Part shown: piece by piece, positions 14,786-22,175 of the stretch
How the letters are laid out: each line of letters begins with the position of its first letter
Position numbering within the stretch: the first letter of the stretch is position 1
DNA from: a virus
Direction: 5' to 3' (one strand)
Virus record (IMG/VR): IMGVR_UViG_3300029309_000001
Location: 1 to 64,000 of that record
DNA length: 64,000 bases
Program-made: the position numbers and the translations under genes
The notes under the pieces: generated by a model
Told to the model about the DNA's origin: nothing
Seen by the model: the letters and a program-made list of their open reading frames with translations, nothing else
Databases searched by the model: none

Positions 14786-15516
14786 TATGCTGCTGTAAAG
14801 TATGAATATTCAATTGTACTTGTACCAGAACTAGTGACAGTATCTACTTTTAAATTTAAAGCTTCTTCAACAGGAAAAAATAACCATTCTGTTGGTGCTA
14901 AATCAGCAATAATTTGTCCATTTCCTATTTTTATATGAACATTATCAGATGTTCCTATTGTACCAGTATTTTTTGCATATAAATATACTCGTTTATCAGT
15001 TTCTGAAGATGTAACACATGATGAAGCTCTTCCATTTACACTTAAAAAATCAAACTCAACATCTCCTTTTGAAAACTGAAACTTAACCGTTCTATCAAAA
15101 CTAGTAGCTGCTACTGTAAAAGTATTTGAACCTAGCGTTAATGCTGTTGCAGGTCCAAAGAAATTTTGTCCTGTAGATGTAGTTTTAAATACTCTAAAAT
15201 TAGCTCCTCCAGAAGGTAACGTTGTAACATTCATTGTAAACGTTTGAGCTCCTTGACTAACTACTCCATCAGCTTTAAGTACAGCTGTAAGAACATGTGG
15301 ATAAGAAGTAGGACCTGAAGCAAAATCAGAACAAGCATTTATAAATGTTTTAGATGGTGTTCCAGGAACTAAATCTATTGCAGTAGATGTAACATTTAAT
15401 GTCCCTGATTCTATAGCAGGAAGTGTAACATTAAAAGTACTTGATTGTGTAATAGATAAAACATCTGATGTTACACCTGTACCTGATAAAGTTAATTTTG
15501 AAGTTATAGTTGACAT
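14785..15516 (-). CDS. beta-rich virion-type protein, member 1 of a paralogous set
   Basis: A 243-residue Ser/Thr-rich beta protein. The N-terminus STITSKLTLSGTGVTSDVLS and the C-terminal block RVYLYAKNTGTIG...LAPTEWLFFPVEE...IEYSYFTAA recur in two neighbouring genes (16349-16714 and 16725-17447). The pattern fits small phage decoration or tail-associated proteins with Ig-like or jelly-roll folds. The middle region (residues about 50-180) is unique and has two Cys. No signal peptide is present, which argues for a cytoplasmically assembled virion part rather than a secreted protein. Confidence 0.68.
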   Translation of the reverse strand: MSTITSKLTLSGTGVTSDVLSITQSSTFNVTLPAIESGTLNVTSTAIDLVPGTPSKTFINACSDFASGPTSYPHVLTAVLKADGVVSQGAQTFTMNVTTLPSGGANFRVFKTTSTGQNFFGPATALTLGSNTFTVAATSFDRTVKFQFSKGDVEFDFLSVNGRASSCVTSSETDKRVYLYAKNTGTIGTSDNVHIKIGNGQIIADLAPTEWLFFPVEEALNLKVDTVTSSGTSTIEYSYFTAA

Positions 15517-15530
15517 ATCTTTTTATTTAT

Positions 15531-16346
15531 TTAATTAGTTGTTTTACTTTTAGGAGTAGATGCAGGTTTTGAAGGGTTAAGATATGAAGTAAATATACCT
15601 GTTAACTTTTCAAAATCTGGATCATTAATTCCTGAAATTAAATCTCCTGAATATTGTTTTATAAATGCAGGAGTTACAAACATATATGTATCTTTATGTA
15701 TTGTTAAATCTGTTGATGTTGATTCTTCACTAAAACATGGACCAGCTTTAAATGATTGAGACTGTGTTTCCATATCTGCAGTAATAACTATAGCACTAAT
15801 AACTGGCATTCCTAATAAATATTCACAAACAAATATAATATTAGCAACTTTTTTTGAGTCAGAGGTAGTACGTCTACCTATTTGCAATCCTGCTTTACCA
15901 ATAGAACTTACCATAGCTTTTGCAAATGCTAATTCACCAGTTCCTGTAGCTAATCCAAGAACAGCTTCTACTAATTCTTTAGAAAATGTTACACCCCAAG
16001 AATCTGTTTTGTGATTTACATCTTCTTCATTCACTTGTATAAAACAACCAGAATTATCTATAATCTTTTTTAATGCATTATAATCATATAAAGAAAAGTT
16101 ATATGCATTACCTTTTGTACCTGTTATAGTACCATCTTTGTCTATACCTTTCATATCATCTGCAGCATTTTTTTCTAATGCTTTAGTCATAGCTGCAAAA
16201 AATACTGATACTTCAGCAAATACATCTCTTACACTTTGTTCTATTTCTTGACTTTGCATGTCTGTAGTAGACATCATTATATTACCTGTCTCATTAAAGA
16301 CAAATCCTTTTTTTACTTCTACGTTATTTGGGTCTATTGTTGCCAT
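15531..16346 (-). CDS. hypothetical protein, 271 residues
   Basis: I do not recognise this protein. From the Met at 16346 it reads MATIDPNNVEVKKGFVFNET and then forms an alpha/beta protein with a helical stretch (VSVFFAAMTKALEKNAADDM), a long hydrophobic central part (LVEAVLGLATGTGELAFAKA) and a Ser/Lys-rich tail. A start at 16364 would add six residues (MEKIII) but overlap the upstream gene; the 16346 start gives a clean join. It lies between two members of the paralogous beta-protein set, suggesting a shared role in the particle. The hydrophobic stretches are not long or continuous enough for certain TM helices. Confidence 0.65.
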   Translation of the reverse strand: MATIDPNNVEVKKGFVFNETGNIMMSTTDMQSQEIEQSVRDVFAEVSVFFAAMTKALEKNAADDMKGIDKDGTITGTKGNAYNFSLYDYNALKKIIDNSGCFIQVNEEDVNHKTDSWGVTFSKELVEAVLGLATGTGELAFAKAMVSSIGKAGLQIGRRTTSDSKKVANIIFVCEYLLGMPVISAIVITADMETQSQSFKAGPCFSEESTSTDLTIHKDTYMFVTPAFIKQYSGDLISGINDPDFEKLTGIFTSYLNPSKPASTPKSKTTN

Positions 16347-16348
16347 AA

Positions 16349-16714
16349 TTATGATTTTTTCCAATAAGCATATTCAACAACACAAGATGCAGTATTAGCT
16401 AATAGTTCTAAACCTGTTGCAGAATAAACAGGAAGCCACATTGCTTCATGTGGTCCCAACTTTGCTATTACTACTCCAGCTGCTGTTCTAACATCTACTA
16501 TATTAGTAGGATCCATATTTCTTAAATAAGTATATAATGTATCTGTTCCACTTGCAGCAATAATATCAGTTCCTGAACCTGTATGTAAAACTGTTACTCT
16601 TGATACCCCTGCAACTGGATTAGTTGTATTTAATGTATCACTTACTTCTAAATTTACAGTAGCACTAGTTGATGTAGAGCTTACTAAAGTTAATTGTGTT
16701 GTTACTGTTGCCAT
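16349..16714 (-). CDS. beta-rich virion-type protein, member 2 of a paralogous set
   Basis: A 121-residue version of the beta-protein family next door. It starts MATVTTQLTLVSSTSTSATV and ends with TLYTYLRNMDPTNIVDVR, LGPHEAMWLPVYSATGLEL and VVEYAYWKKS, which align with the C-terminal blocks of the 243- and 240-residue neighbours (YLYAKNTG, LAPTEWLFFPV, IEYSYF). It therefore lacks the long central insert and shows the minimal fold. Probably a virion surface or decoration subunit. Confidence 0.66.
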   Translation of the reverse strand: MATVTTQLTLVSSTSTSATVNLEVSDTLNTTNPVAGVSRVTVLHTGSGTDIIAASGTDTLYTYLRNMDPTNIVDVRTAAGVVIAKLGPHEAMWLPVYSATGLELLANTASCVVEYAYWKKS

Positions 16715-16724
16715 TTTATTTATT

Positions 16725-17447
16725 TTAAACTATTCTATACCATCCATATTCACAAGGTGCATCTGCAGTTGCTGTTGTATTTACAATTGCATTTGCAGCT
16801 ATAGGTATAGTTATCCACTCACCTGGTTTTATAGTTGCAAAATTTTCACTTGTTACAGTAGCATTTAAAAAATTTCCTGTTCTAACATTTGCTAAAGTTG
16901 AAGTTACTACAGTATTACCTGCTAAACCTTTTGTAGCTTGTGTTAATCTTAATGTACCAGCACCATCATTATCTACAACTATTTTTCCTGCATGTCCTGT
17001 AGATGCTTCAATACAAGCTTCTAGTGAAGTTGCTACTTCAGCATCAGTACCAGTTCTTTTAAATTGTAAAGAAGCAACATTTTCTGCATCTTTAGCTATA
17101 TATGTTTTGCTAGTACCATCTGAAGATATAAGAGTTATTGTTTGATCAGCTGTAGGATCTCCATAAACAGTTATAAAAGTACTTGCACTAGTAGAACCGC
17201 CAACACTAAAAGTAATAGTACCATCTGTAGATAAACCTGTATTTTTTACATATAAAAGTCTAACACTAGAATTATGAGTTCCATCAAAAGTAGAAAAATT
17301 TGCATTAGTAGTTTTAATAGTTATGGCTCCTGATTCAACAGTAGGTTGAGTAATACTATAAGTATTTAATTCACTTATATTAATTCCATCTGAACTTACG
17401 CCATCTCCAGATAATGTTACACGTGCAGCAATTGAATATGTTGACAT
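16725..17447 (-). CDS. beta-rich virion-type protein, member 3 of a paralogous set
   Basis: A 240-residue beta protein. N-terminal block VTLSGDGVSSDGINISELNT and C-terminal blocks VRLLYVKNTGLSTDG, IKPGEWITIPIAANA and CEYGWYRIV match the other two members, with a central insert (about residues 85-190) that contains LISSDGTSKTYIAKDAENVA and resembles a repeat of the same strand pattern. Three copies in 2.7 kb indicate local duplication and divergence, as seen for receptor-exposed or decoration proteins. No signal peptide or membrane segment. Confidence 0.67.
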   Translation of the reverse strand: MSTYSIAARVTLSGDGVSSDGINISELNTYSITQPTVESGAITIKTTNANFSTFDGTHNSSVRLLYVKNTGLSTDGTITFSVGGSTSASTFITVYGDPTADQTITLISSDGTSKTYIAKDAENVASLQFKRTGTDAEVATSLEACIEASTGHAGKIVVDNDGAGTLRLTQATKGLAGNTVVTSTLANVRTGNFLNATVTSENFATIKPGEWITIPIAANAIVNTTATADAPCEYGWYRIV

Positions 17448-17459
17448 TTTATTTTAATT

Positions 17460-20081
17460 TTAATTCTTGATTATATTATAATTTACAATTTTATTTTGAT
17501 ATTTAATAGCAAAATGGTAAATTCCTTTACTAAAACTTGATATATCAATTGTATTTACTTCTTTTTCTTGTAATATAGCTTTTCCAACATTATTATACAC
17601 AGTAACATCTAATAATAAATTAAACTTTACTATTCCTGTTGTTGGATTAGGATATATATAAATTTGTTGTTCAACCCATCTAGCAGGTGGTTGTGGTCCA
17701 CTCCAATTACCTCCACAATAATTATATGTTGCTTGACATATAGTATCCCATTCGTTTTCACAACAGTAGTTATCTACTGATATAACCCAAGCATAACACT
17801 CATCATTTAACCAATAAGGATTACCAGGACCAGTGATACAAGCAGCATCATATAAACAAGACAAGGAATCATTAACATTTGCCAATGCTTCATAGTTCCA
17901 CGCAGTTTGGTCCATACATCCTGTAACCACTTCAATACAAGAACCATTTTCAGTATTAGCCAATGAATCATAGTTAAGGGCACTACTATCAGTACAACCA
18001 TAAATGAAAGGTATACAACTGAAATCTTCTGTATTAGCTTGGGAGTTATAGTTAAGCATGCTAGGGTCAGTGCAACCATAGATGTAAGGAATGCAAGTAT
18101 TATTATCAACATTAGCCAAAGGGTTATAGTTAAACATAGTGCTGTCAGTACATCCATATATAGGAAGTATACAGCTAAAATCATCTGTATTACAAGAATC
18201 ACAATAATTAAGAGCTACAGGATCTGTGCAGCCATATATATAAGGAATACAATTATTATCACTTGTATTAGCAATAGGATTATAATTAAACATTGTTGAG
18301 TCCATACAACCATAAACAAATGGTTCACATGATCCATTGTCTACATTAGCAAGTGCATTAAAATTCCACATTGTAGGATCAGTACAACCATACACAATTC
18401 CAATGCAAGAAGAATCTTCTACATTAGCTAGCGGATTATAATTAAATGCATTTGGATCAGTGCAACCTGGAATAGGTAATACACAAGAACCATCGTCAGT
18501 GTTTGCTGCTGAGTTATAATTAAGAGCTATAGGATTTGTACAACCATCTATGACTGGTATACATGTTGAGTCATCAACATTAGCATTAATATTATAATTA
18601 AATGCTAAAGGGTTTGTGCATCCTTCTACTATAGCAATACATGATCCTTGTAATTCTACATTAGCTAAAGGGTCATAGTTTAATGCAGTAGAATCCATGC
18701 ATCCTAATACAATTAAAGTTGCACAAGATCCATCATCATAGTCAGCAGCTGAATCATATTCTAAGTATAGGGGATTCATACATCCAGCTACATAATAACA
18801 AGAAGTGTCATCTGTATTTGCTAAAGAATCAAAATTTAATGCTAATGGATCTGTACAACCAAATACTTTTTCTATACAAGTATTACCACAATTAGTAATA
18901 AATGAATATGGAAATAAAGGTTGTATAAATGGTGGTTGTATACTAATTAAAGTATCTCCTTCAGGATTCATTAAAGTAAATCCACACTCTATTGTTGTAA
19001 GAGATGCTTGAGGAGTTATATTAAATCTAAATGTTGCTGGATCTGGAGCATCTATAGTAAATTGATATTCTTGATTAAATCCTCCTAAATGAGTAAATAC
19101 AAAAGATGTATCAGGTAATAATAATTCTAAATTAGATCCTATCCATCCATTACCCATAAGATCGTGAAGTATTAATGTAAACTCACACTGTGGGATTAAA
19201 TCCATTGTATTTGCATTAGAATCATAATTATACATAGTTGAATCAATGCATCCAAATACTTTTAATGTTTGACAGCTACTATCATCAACAGTAGCAAATG
19301 GATTCCACTCTAAATAATCATCATCAGTACATCCGTATATAGGAGGGCAAGAGTCAATAACAAAAATATGTGTGCTGTCTAATCCAAATGCAGGATCTGT
19401 TCCATATACTAAAGTGTCATTGCATTGTTTTACAAAATAAGAACCATCTTGTCCTTGCCATAAAGAACCTTGCATACCATCTCCATAAGCATCAAAAATA
19501 GTAAAATTTAAAGGTCCTAATGGTAAACATACAGGTACAATAACTGTACCATAATCAGGTTGAGCATTATACCCACCACCTGATGCTACTACAAATCCTA
19601 GTGAATCAGTTATTTCCCAAGATGTTTCTGATTGATATTGATCTAAATTAATAATAACTTTAGCAGGTAAACATAAAGCAGGAGGAGGGGGATTAGGAAA
19701 ACAGGGAGGTACCATTCTAGTTTGATATATACCACTATTAAAAGTAATAGTTGGTTTATTAATAATAGTATCTCCACATACAGCAACATAATAACTACCG
19801 TCCATTCCATCTCCATAAGTATCTCTTAATAAAAACACTATAGTACTTATACTATCAGGTATATAACATGTGTCTACATATCCTGTATTAGGTTGCGTAT
19901 AATGTCCAGGAGGCACTTCGTATATAGTATCACCATATAAAGAATCTGCCATTAATATCCAATAAGTTTCATTTGGATAACTATCTGTTTGTAAACTTAT
20001 AATAGTTTCTTTTCCTTGTCCAAAAATAAAACTTGAATTAAAAAATAATAATAATAATAATAATTTTTTTAACATTTCCAA
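17460..20081 (-). CDS. secreted GCTD-repeat protein with type IX secretion sorting domain
   Basis: An 873-residue secreted protein. Residues 1-22 are a signal peptide (KKLLLLLLFFNSSFIFGQ). Three copies of a D-x-YGDGM-x-G type motif follow (near 87, 197 and 307), then 15 copies of a 23-27 residue repeat of the form GCTDPxAxNYxxxANxDDGSC: two near 250-300 and thirteen at 408-742. A cysteine domain (DNYCCENEWDTICQATYNYC) comes next, and the last 68 residues (YPNPTTGIVKF...VTVYNNVGKAIL...IDISSFSKGIYHF) form a type A C-terminal sorting domain of the type IX secretion system. The product should be exported and anchored on the host surface. Such proteins are common in marine Bacteroidota and surprising in a phage, so it was most likely acquired from a host. 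It overlaps the upstream gene by 13 bases; a second Met at residue 3 is also possible. Confidence 0.88.
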   Translation of the reverse strand: MEMLKKLLLLLLFFNSSFIFGQGKETIISLQTDSYPNETYWILMADSLYGDTIYEVPPGHYTQPNTGYVDTCYIPDSISTIVFLLRDTYGDGMDGSYYVAVCGDTIINKPTITFNSGIYQTRMVPPCFPNPPPPALCLPAKVIINLDQYQSETSWEITDSLGFVVASGGGYNAQPDYGTVIVPVCLPLGPLNFTIFDAYGDGMQGSLWQGQDGSYFVKQCNDTLVYGTDPAFGLDSTHIFVIDSCPPIYGCTDDDYLEWNPFATVDDSSCQTLKVFGCIDSTMYNYDSNANTMDLIPQCEFTLILHDLMGNGWIGSNLELLLPDTSFVFTHLGGFNQEYQFTIDAPDPATFRFNITPQASLTTIECGFTLMNPEGDTLISIQPPFIQPLFPYSFITNCGNTCIEKVFGCTDPLALNFDSLANTDDTSCYYVAGCMNPLYLEYDSAADYDDGSCATLIVLGCMDSTALNYDPLANVELQGSCIAIVEGCTNPLAFNYNINANVDDSTCIPVIDGCTNPIALNYNSAANTDDGSCVLPIPGCTDPNAFNYNPLANVEDSSCIGIVYGCTDPTMWNFNALANVDNGSCEPFVYGCMDSTMFNYNPIANTSDNNCIPYIYGCTDPVALNYCDSCNTDDFSCILPIYGCTDSTMFNYNPLANVDNNTCIPYIYGCTDPSMLNYNSQANTEDFSCIPFIYGCTDSSALNYDSLANTENGSCIEVVTGCMDQTAWNYEALANVNDSLSCLYDAACITGPGNPYWLNDECYAWVISVDNYCCENEWDTICQATYNYCGGNWSGPQPPARWVEQQIYIYPNPTTGIVKFNLLLDVTVYNNVGKAILQEKEVNTIDISSFSKGIYHFAIKYQNKIVNYNIIKN
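17853..18860 (-). repeat. tandem array of 13 GCTD repeats (protein-level)
   Basis: Thirteen tandem copies of about 75 bases each, coding for GC(T/M)(D/N)-x2-A-x-N-Y/F-x4-AN-x-D/E-D/N-x-SC units; two further copies lie at 19182-19334. The copies differ at the DNA level, so this is an old protein repeat and not a recent tandem duplication or a CRISPR. Paired Cys and the Asp-rich loop suggest a disulfide-linked, possibly calcium-binding, rod. Confidence 0.85.
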
Positions 20082-20356
20082 CGTCTTCTAGCTTTACAAA
20101 TTCTTTTATCTGGTGTTTTACTACAACTTATATTATGCATTCTCATCTGACCAGCTGATCTAGCGCAATATGATTTTTTACGTTTACCACCACCTGGTTG
20201 TGGAGCTTTTAAATTAGAACCTGTTTTACGGTTAATTCTTTTACGTCCTTTAGCAGTAAGACCTCCTTTTTTACTTTTACAACCATTTTTGATTGTACAT
20301 CCAGCCATACCACCTTTTTTATATGTATCTAATTCTATTATACTTGATTGCATCAT
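20069..20356 (-). CDS. DUF6321-like basic Cys-rich protein
   Basis: A 95-residue protein with about one quarter Lys/Arg. The segment SKKGGLTAKGRKRINRKTGS followed by NLKAPQPGGGKRKKSYCARS matches the phage and giant-virus family I know as DUF6321 (GLxxKGRxxxNRxTGxxLKAP..SFCARM). The C-terminal third carries several Cys (SCSKTPDKRICKARRRWKC). The N-terminus ELDTYKKGGMAGCTIKNG has a KKGG motif like a second small protein at 20965. Probably a DNA-binding or virion-internal protein; the function of the family is not established. Confidence 0.72.
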   Translation of the reverse strand: MMQSSIIELDTYKKGGMAGCTIKNGCKSKKGGLTAKGRKRINRKTGSNLKAPQPGGGKRKKSYCARSAGQMRMHNISCSKTPDKRICKARRRWKC

Positions 20357-20360
20357 AACA

Positions 20361-20687
20361 CTATCTTATTATTGCTTTTGACATTTCACCACCACATTTT
20401 AATTCCTTTCCGCACATTGCTCTTGTAACTTTCTTTTTAGTTTTCTTTTTGCTTTTTTTCTTTTTATATCTACTAACTCTTCCTTTAGTATCTTTTTCTT
20501 TTTTTGCTCTAGCTTTTTCAGCTGGAGTTAATTCAGACCAGGTGGTTGGTGTATCTTTAGTTACACGTTTAGTAGGTCTAAATGTGTTCTCACCTCCACT
20601 GTAGTCTTTCTTACCACTAGGTGTTCTCCACTTTTCTTTAAACCATCTTTTAAGGGCTAAACCTTTTTTAGTTTTTCTAACAGCCAT
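20361..20687 (-). CDS. DUF5872-like basic protein
   Basis: A 108-residue Lys-rich protein starting AVRKTKKGLALKRWFKEKWR and continuing ENTFRPTKRVTKDTPTTWSE, then LTPAEKARAKKEKDTKGRVS. These blocks (KGLxxWFKEKW, FRPTKRV, TxxELTPAEK) fit DUF5872, a family shared by phages and nucleocytoplasmic giant viruses (number from memory). The C-terminus is a Lys run ending CGKELKCGGEMSKAIIR. The extreme charge suggests binding to nucleic acid, perhaps condensed genome in the virion. Confidence 0.75.
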   Translation of the reverse strand: MAVRKTKKGLALKRWFKEKWRTPSGKKDYSGGENTFRPTKRVTKDTPTTWSELTPAEKARAKKEKDTKGRVSRYKKKKSKKKTKKKVTRAMCGKELKCGGEMSKAIIR

Positions 20688-20688
20688 G

Positions 20689-20940
20689 TTATTTTCCTAC
20701 TTTTTTCTGTGCCATTTTATGAGAAGCTCCAAATGATGCTCCATTTTTCATAGCATTAACCATCATTGCTATATGTTTTTTTGAATGATGCACAGAATGC
20801 TTTTCTAATGTTTTTTGTTGTCTCATTGTTAGTGAGCATACATCAACACCTTTTACTTTACCTATACAGTTATTTCCACCTTTTTGTTTTTTAGATGGTC
20901 TACCTACTTGAGATCCATATGTTCCTTTACCTTGTGGCAT
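20689..20940 (-). CDS. small basic phage protein (KGTYGSQVGRP type)
   Basis: An 83-residue basic protein starting MPQGKGTYGSQVGRPSKKQK and containing SLTMRQQKTLEKHSVHHSKK and ASFGASHKMAQKKVGK. The same N-terminal KGTYGSQVGRP and the LTxRQxxTLxxHSxHHS block occur in many marine phage proteins of unknown function. The His-rich centre could bind metal. It ends one base before the start of the DUF5872-like gene region and shares its high Lys content. Confidence 0.7.
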   Translation of the reverse strand: MPQGKGTYGSQVGRPSKKQKGGNNCIGKVKGVDVCSLTMRQQKTLEKHSVHHSKKHIAMMVNAMKNGASFGASHKMAQKKVGK

Positions 20941-20964
20941 AATTTTAAATTTTAATTGTTAATA

Positions 20965-21138
20965 TTATTTTTTCTTTGATTTATTACCCCAATTAGCAGC
21001 TCCAACTTTACGACACTTAGCCATTGCACCACTTCTGTATGCAGATGTTTTAGGTCCATAACGTCTAACTACTTTATGATAACATGCATCTTTTTTACTT
21101 CCACCTTTTTTATATTCTATTATACTTTGTCTTTCCAT
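20965..21138 (-). CDS. small basic Cys protein (CYHKVVRRYGP type)
   Basis: From the Met at 21138 the 57-residue product begins MERQSIIEYKKGGSKKDACY and continues HKVVRRYGPKTSAYRSGAMA and KCRKVGAANWGNKSKKK. The pattern CYxKVxxRYxxxPSAYxSGAxxKCRKVGAxNWGN is widespread in phages and giant viruses. A Met four codons upstream (21150) would overlap the thioredoxin-like gene; I prefer the start directly after that stop. The N-terminal SIIE..YKKGG resembles that of the DUF6321-like protein, pointing to a shared signal. Confidence 0.72.
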   Translation of the reverse strand: MERQSIIEYKKGGSKKDACYHKVVRRYGPKTSAYRSGAMAKCRKVGAANWGNKSKKK

Positions 21139-21139
21139 T

Positions 21140-21478
21140 TTAAAAATCACTCATTAATTGTTCGTCAATAATTTCTTGTACCTCTTCTCTAGTTGCTGAC
21201 ATTTTAAAACTAATATCAGCTTGAAAACGTTTTACTTCTTCTCCGTCTTTAAATATAATTATAGTTGGTACAACAACTACTTTATATTTATCTTGCACTT
21301 TAGGATCTTTTCCTATATCATATGCTTTTACTTCACAATCACTTAAGCCATTCTTTTTTTCATGACACCATGATACTCCGTTTGCTTTATTCCATTCAGC
21401 ATTAAAATATCTAACAGTTACTTGTGCATATATATTTATAGGTAGAAGAAACAGTAGTATAATAAATAATTTTTTCAT
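21140..21478 (-). CDS. secreted thioredoxin-fold protein without a CxxC site
   Basis: Residues 1-19 are a signal peptide of Bacteroidota style (KKLFIILLFLLPINIYAQ). The mature part follows the thioredoxin fold: VRYFNAEWNKANGVSWC, ...VKAYDIGKDPKVQDKYKVVV, VPTIIIFKDGEEVKRFQ, including the cis-proline VVPT. The active-site CGPC expected after the AEW is missing (AEWNKA), although two other Cys occur nearby, so normal disulfide exchange is unlikely. Related proteins occur in flavobacterial phages. It would act in the periplasm. It overlaps the upstream gene by four bases (ATGA). Confidence 0.75.
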   Translation of the reverse strand: MKKLFIILLFLLPINIYAQVTVRYFNAEWNKANGVSWCHEKKNGLSDCEVKAYDIGKDPKVQDKYKVVVVPTIIIFKDGEEVKRFQADISFKMSATREEVQEIIDEQLMSDF

Positions 21479-21759
21479 CTTAGCTTATCTATTTTTTCTT
21501 CAATCCTTTTTATATCTTCTTTTATTTCATCCACATCATCAGCTGTAGTTTGAATGGTTTGTCTAATTAATTGATCTTTCATGTCATATTCCATTCTAGT
21601 TACATCTGGTGGAGGAGCAACAGGAAGTTCTTTAGCTTCTTCTATGTCTGCTTGCAAAGCATACCACATACCAACAACTGTTGCTATACCAATTGCAATA
21701 CCAATTAGAGTTTTAATACTAACTCTAAAACCTGTATCTTCATTTAATTCTTTTGTCAT
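21475..21759 (-). CDS. single-TM protein with coiled-coil tail
   Basis: A 94-residue protein with one hydrophobic segment at residues 14-31 (IKTLIGIAIGIATVVGMWYAL) and a C-terminal heptad-like stretch (ADDVDEIKEDIKRIEEKIDK). A Pro-rich hinge (LPVAPPPDVT) separates them. The build of N-terminal anchor plus periplasmic coiled coil is like an inner-membrane spanin or a holin accessory, and it lies in an operon that contains a holin and secreted proteins. The function is inferred from layout only. Confidence 0.62.
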   Translation of the reverse strand: MTKELNEDTGFRVSIKTLIGIAIGIATVVGMWYALQADIEEAKELPVAPPPDVTRMEYDMKDQLIRQTIQTTADDVDEIKEDIKRIEEKIDKLR

Positions 21760-21761
21760 AA

Positions 21762-21911
21762 CTATTTACCACAACCACATCCACCACCTGTTTGTCTTCT
21801 TACAGGTTTTGTAGGAGCTGTGCCACCATATACCTTTTTTTGTTTTATGCCTTTTGCATTTTGCAAAGCACGTAACATATTAGGACTCATATTCATACTT
21901 TTATTTCCCAT
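21762..21911 (-). CDS. basic mini-protein with C-terminal CGCGK
   Basis: A 49-residue peptide starting MGNKSMNMSPNMLRALQNAK and ending TGGGCGCGK, with KKVYGGTAPTKPVRR between. Lys/Arg-rich with a CxC tail that could bind metal or form a disulfide. Its start overlaps the upstream stop as TAATG, and this fits the coupled organisation of the operon. No family recognised. Confidence 0.55.
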   Translation of the reverse strand: MGNKSMNMSPNMLRALQNAKGIKQKKVYGGTAPTKPVRRQTGGGCGCGK

Positions 21912-22165
21912 TATATTTCAAATCCAAAATTTAACACTATTACTCTTAATCTTTTTCTAGAACAGTCTTCTTCACAAAACAAACAAGCTTTAACTTCTAA
22001 TAACGTTAATCTACCTAAGCGTATAGAAACTTCATACTTTTCTTTTTTGTTACCTTTTGCCCAACTGTTAATCCAATTTATTTTTTCCATTTGTTCTAAT
22101 TTTTTTATTTGTTCATATGATAAATTTCTTGTTTTATCATAATAATATTTACTATGCTTAGTCAT
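21911..22165 (-). CDS. hypothetical protein, 84 residues
   Basis: A charged helical protein beginning TKHSKYYYDKTRNLSYEQIK and containing VKACLFCEEDCSRKRLRVIV, with a CxxC-like cluster (CLFCEEDC) that could bind metal. No family recognised. It lies between the barrel lipoprotein gene and the mini-protein, and its stop forms a TAATG overlap with the latter. Confidence 0.55.
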   Translation of the reverse strand: MTKHSKYYYDKTRNLSYEQIKKLEQMEKINWINSWAKGNKKEKYEVSIRLGRLTLLEVKACLFCEEDCSRKRLRVIVLNFGFEI

Positions 22166-22175
22166 ATATAATATA

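Noticed and set aside
17853-18860. Regular 75-base periodicity suggestive of a CRISPR array or tandem DNA repeat
   Set aside because: The period comes from protein repeats with variable codons; there are no identical repeats with unique spacers and no cas genes.
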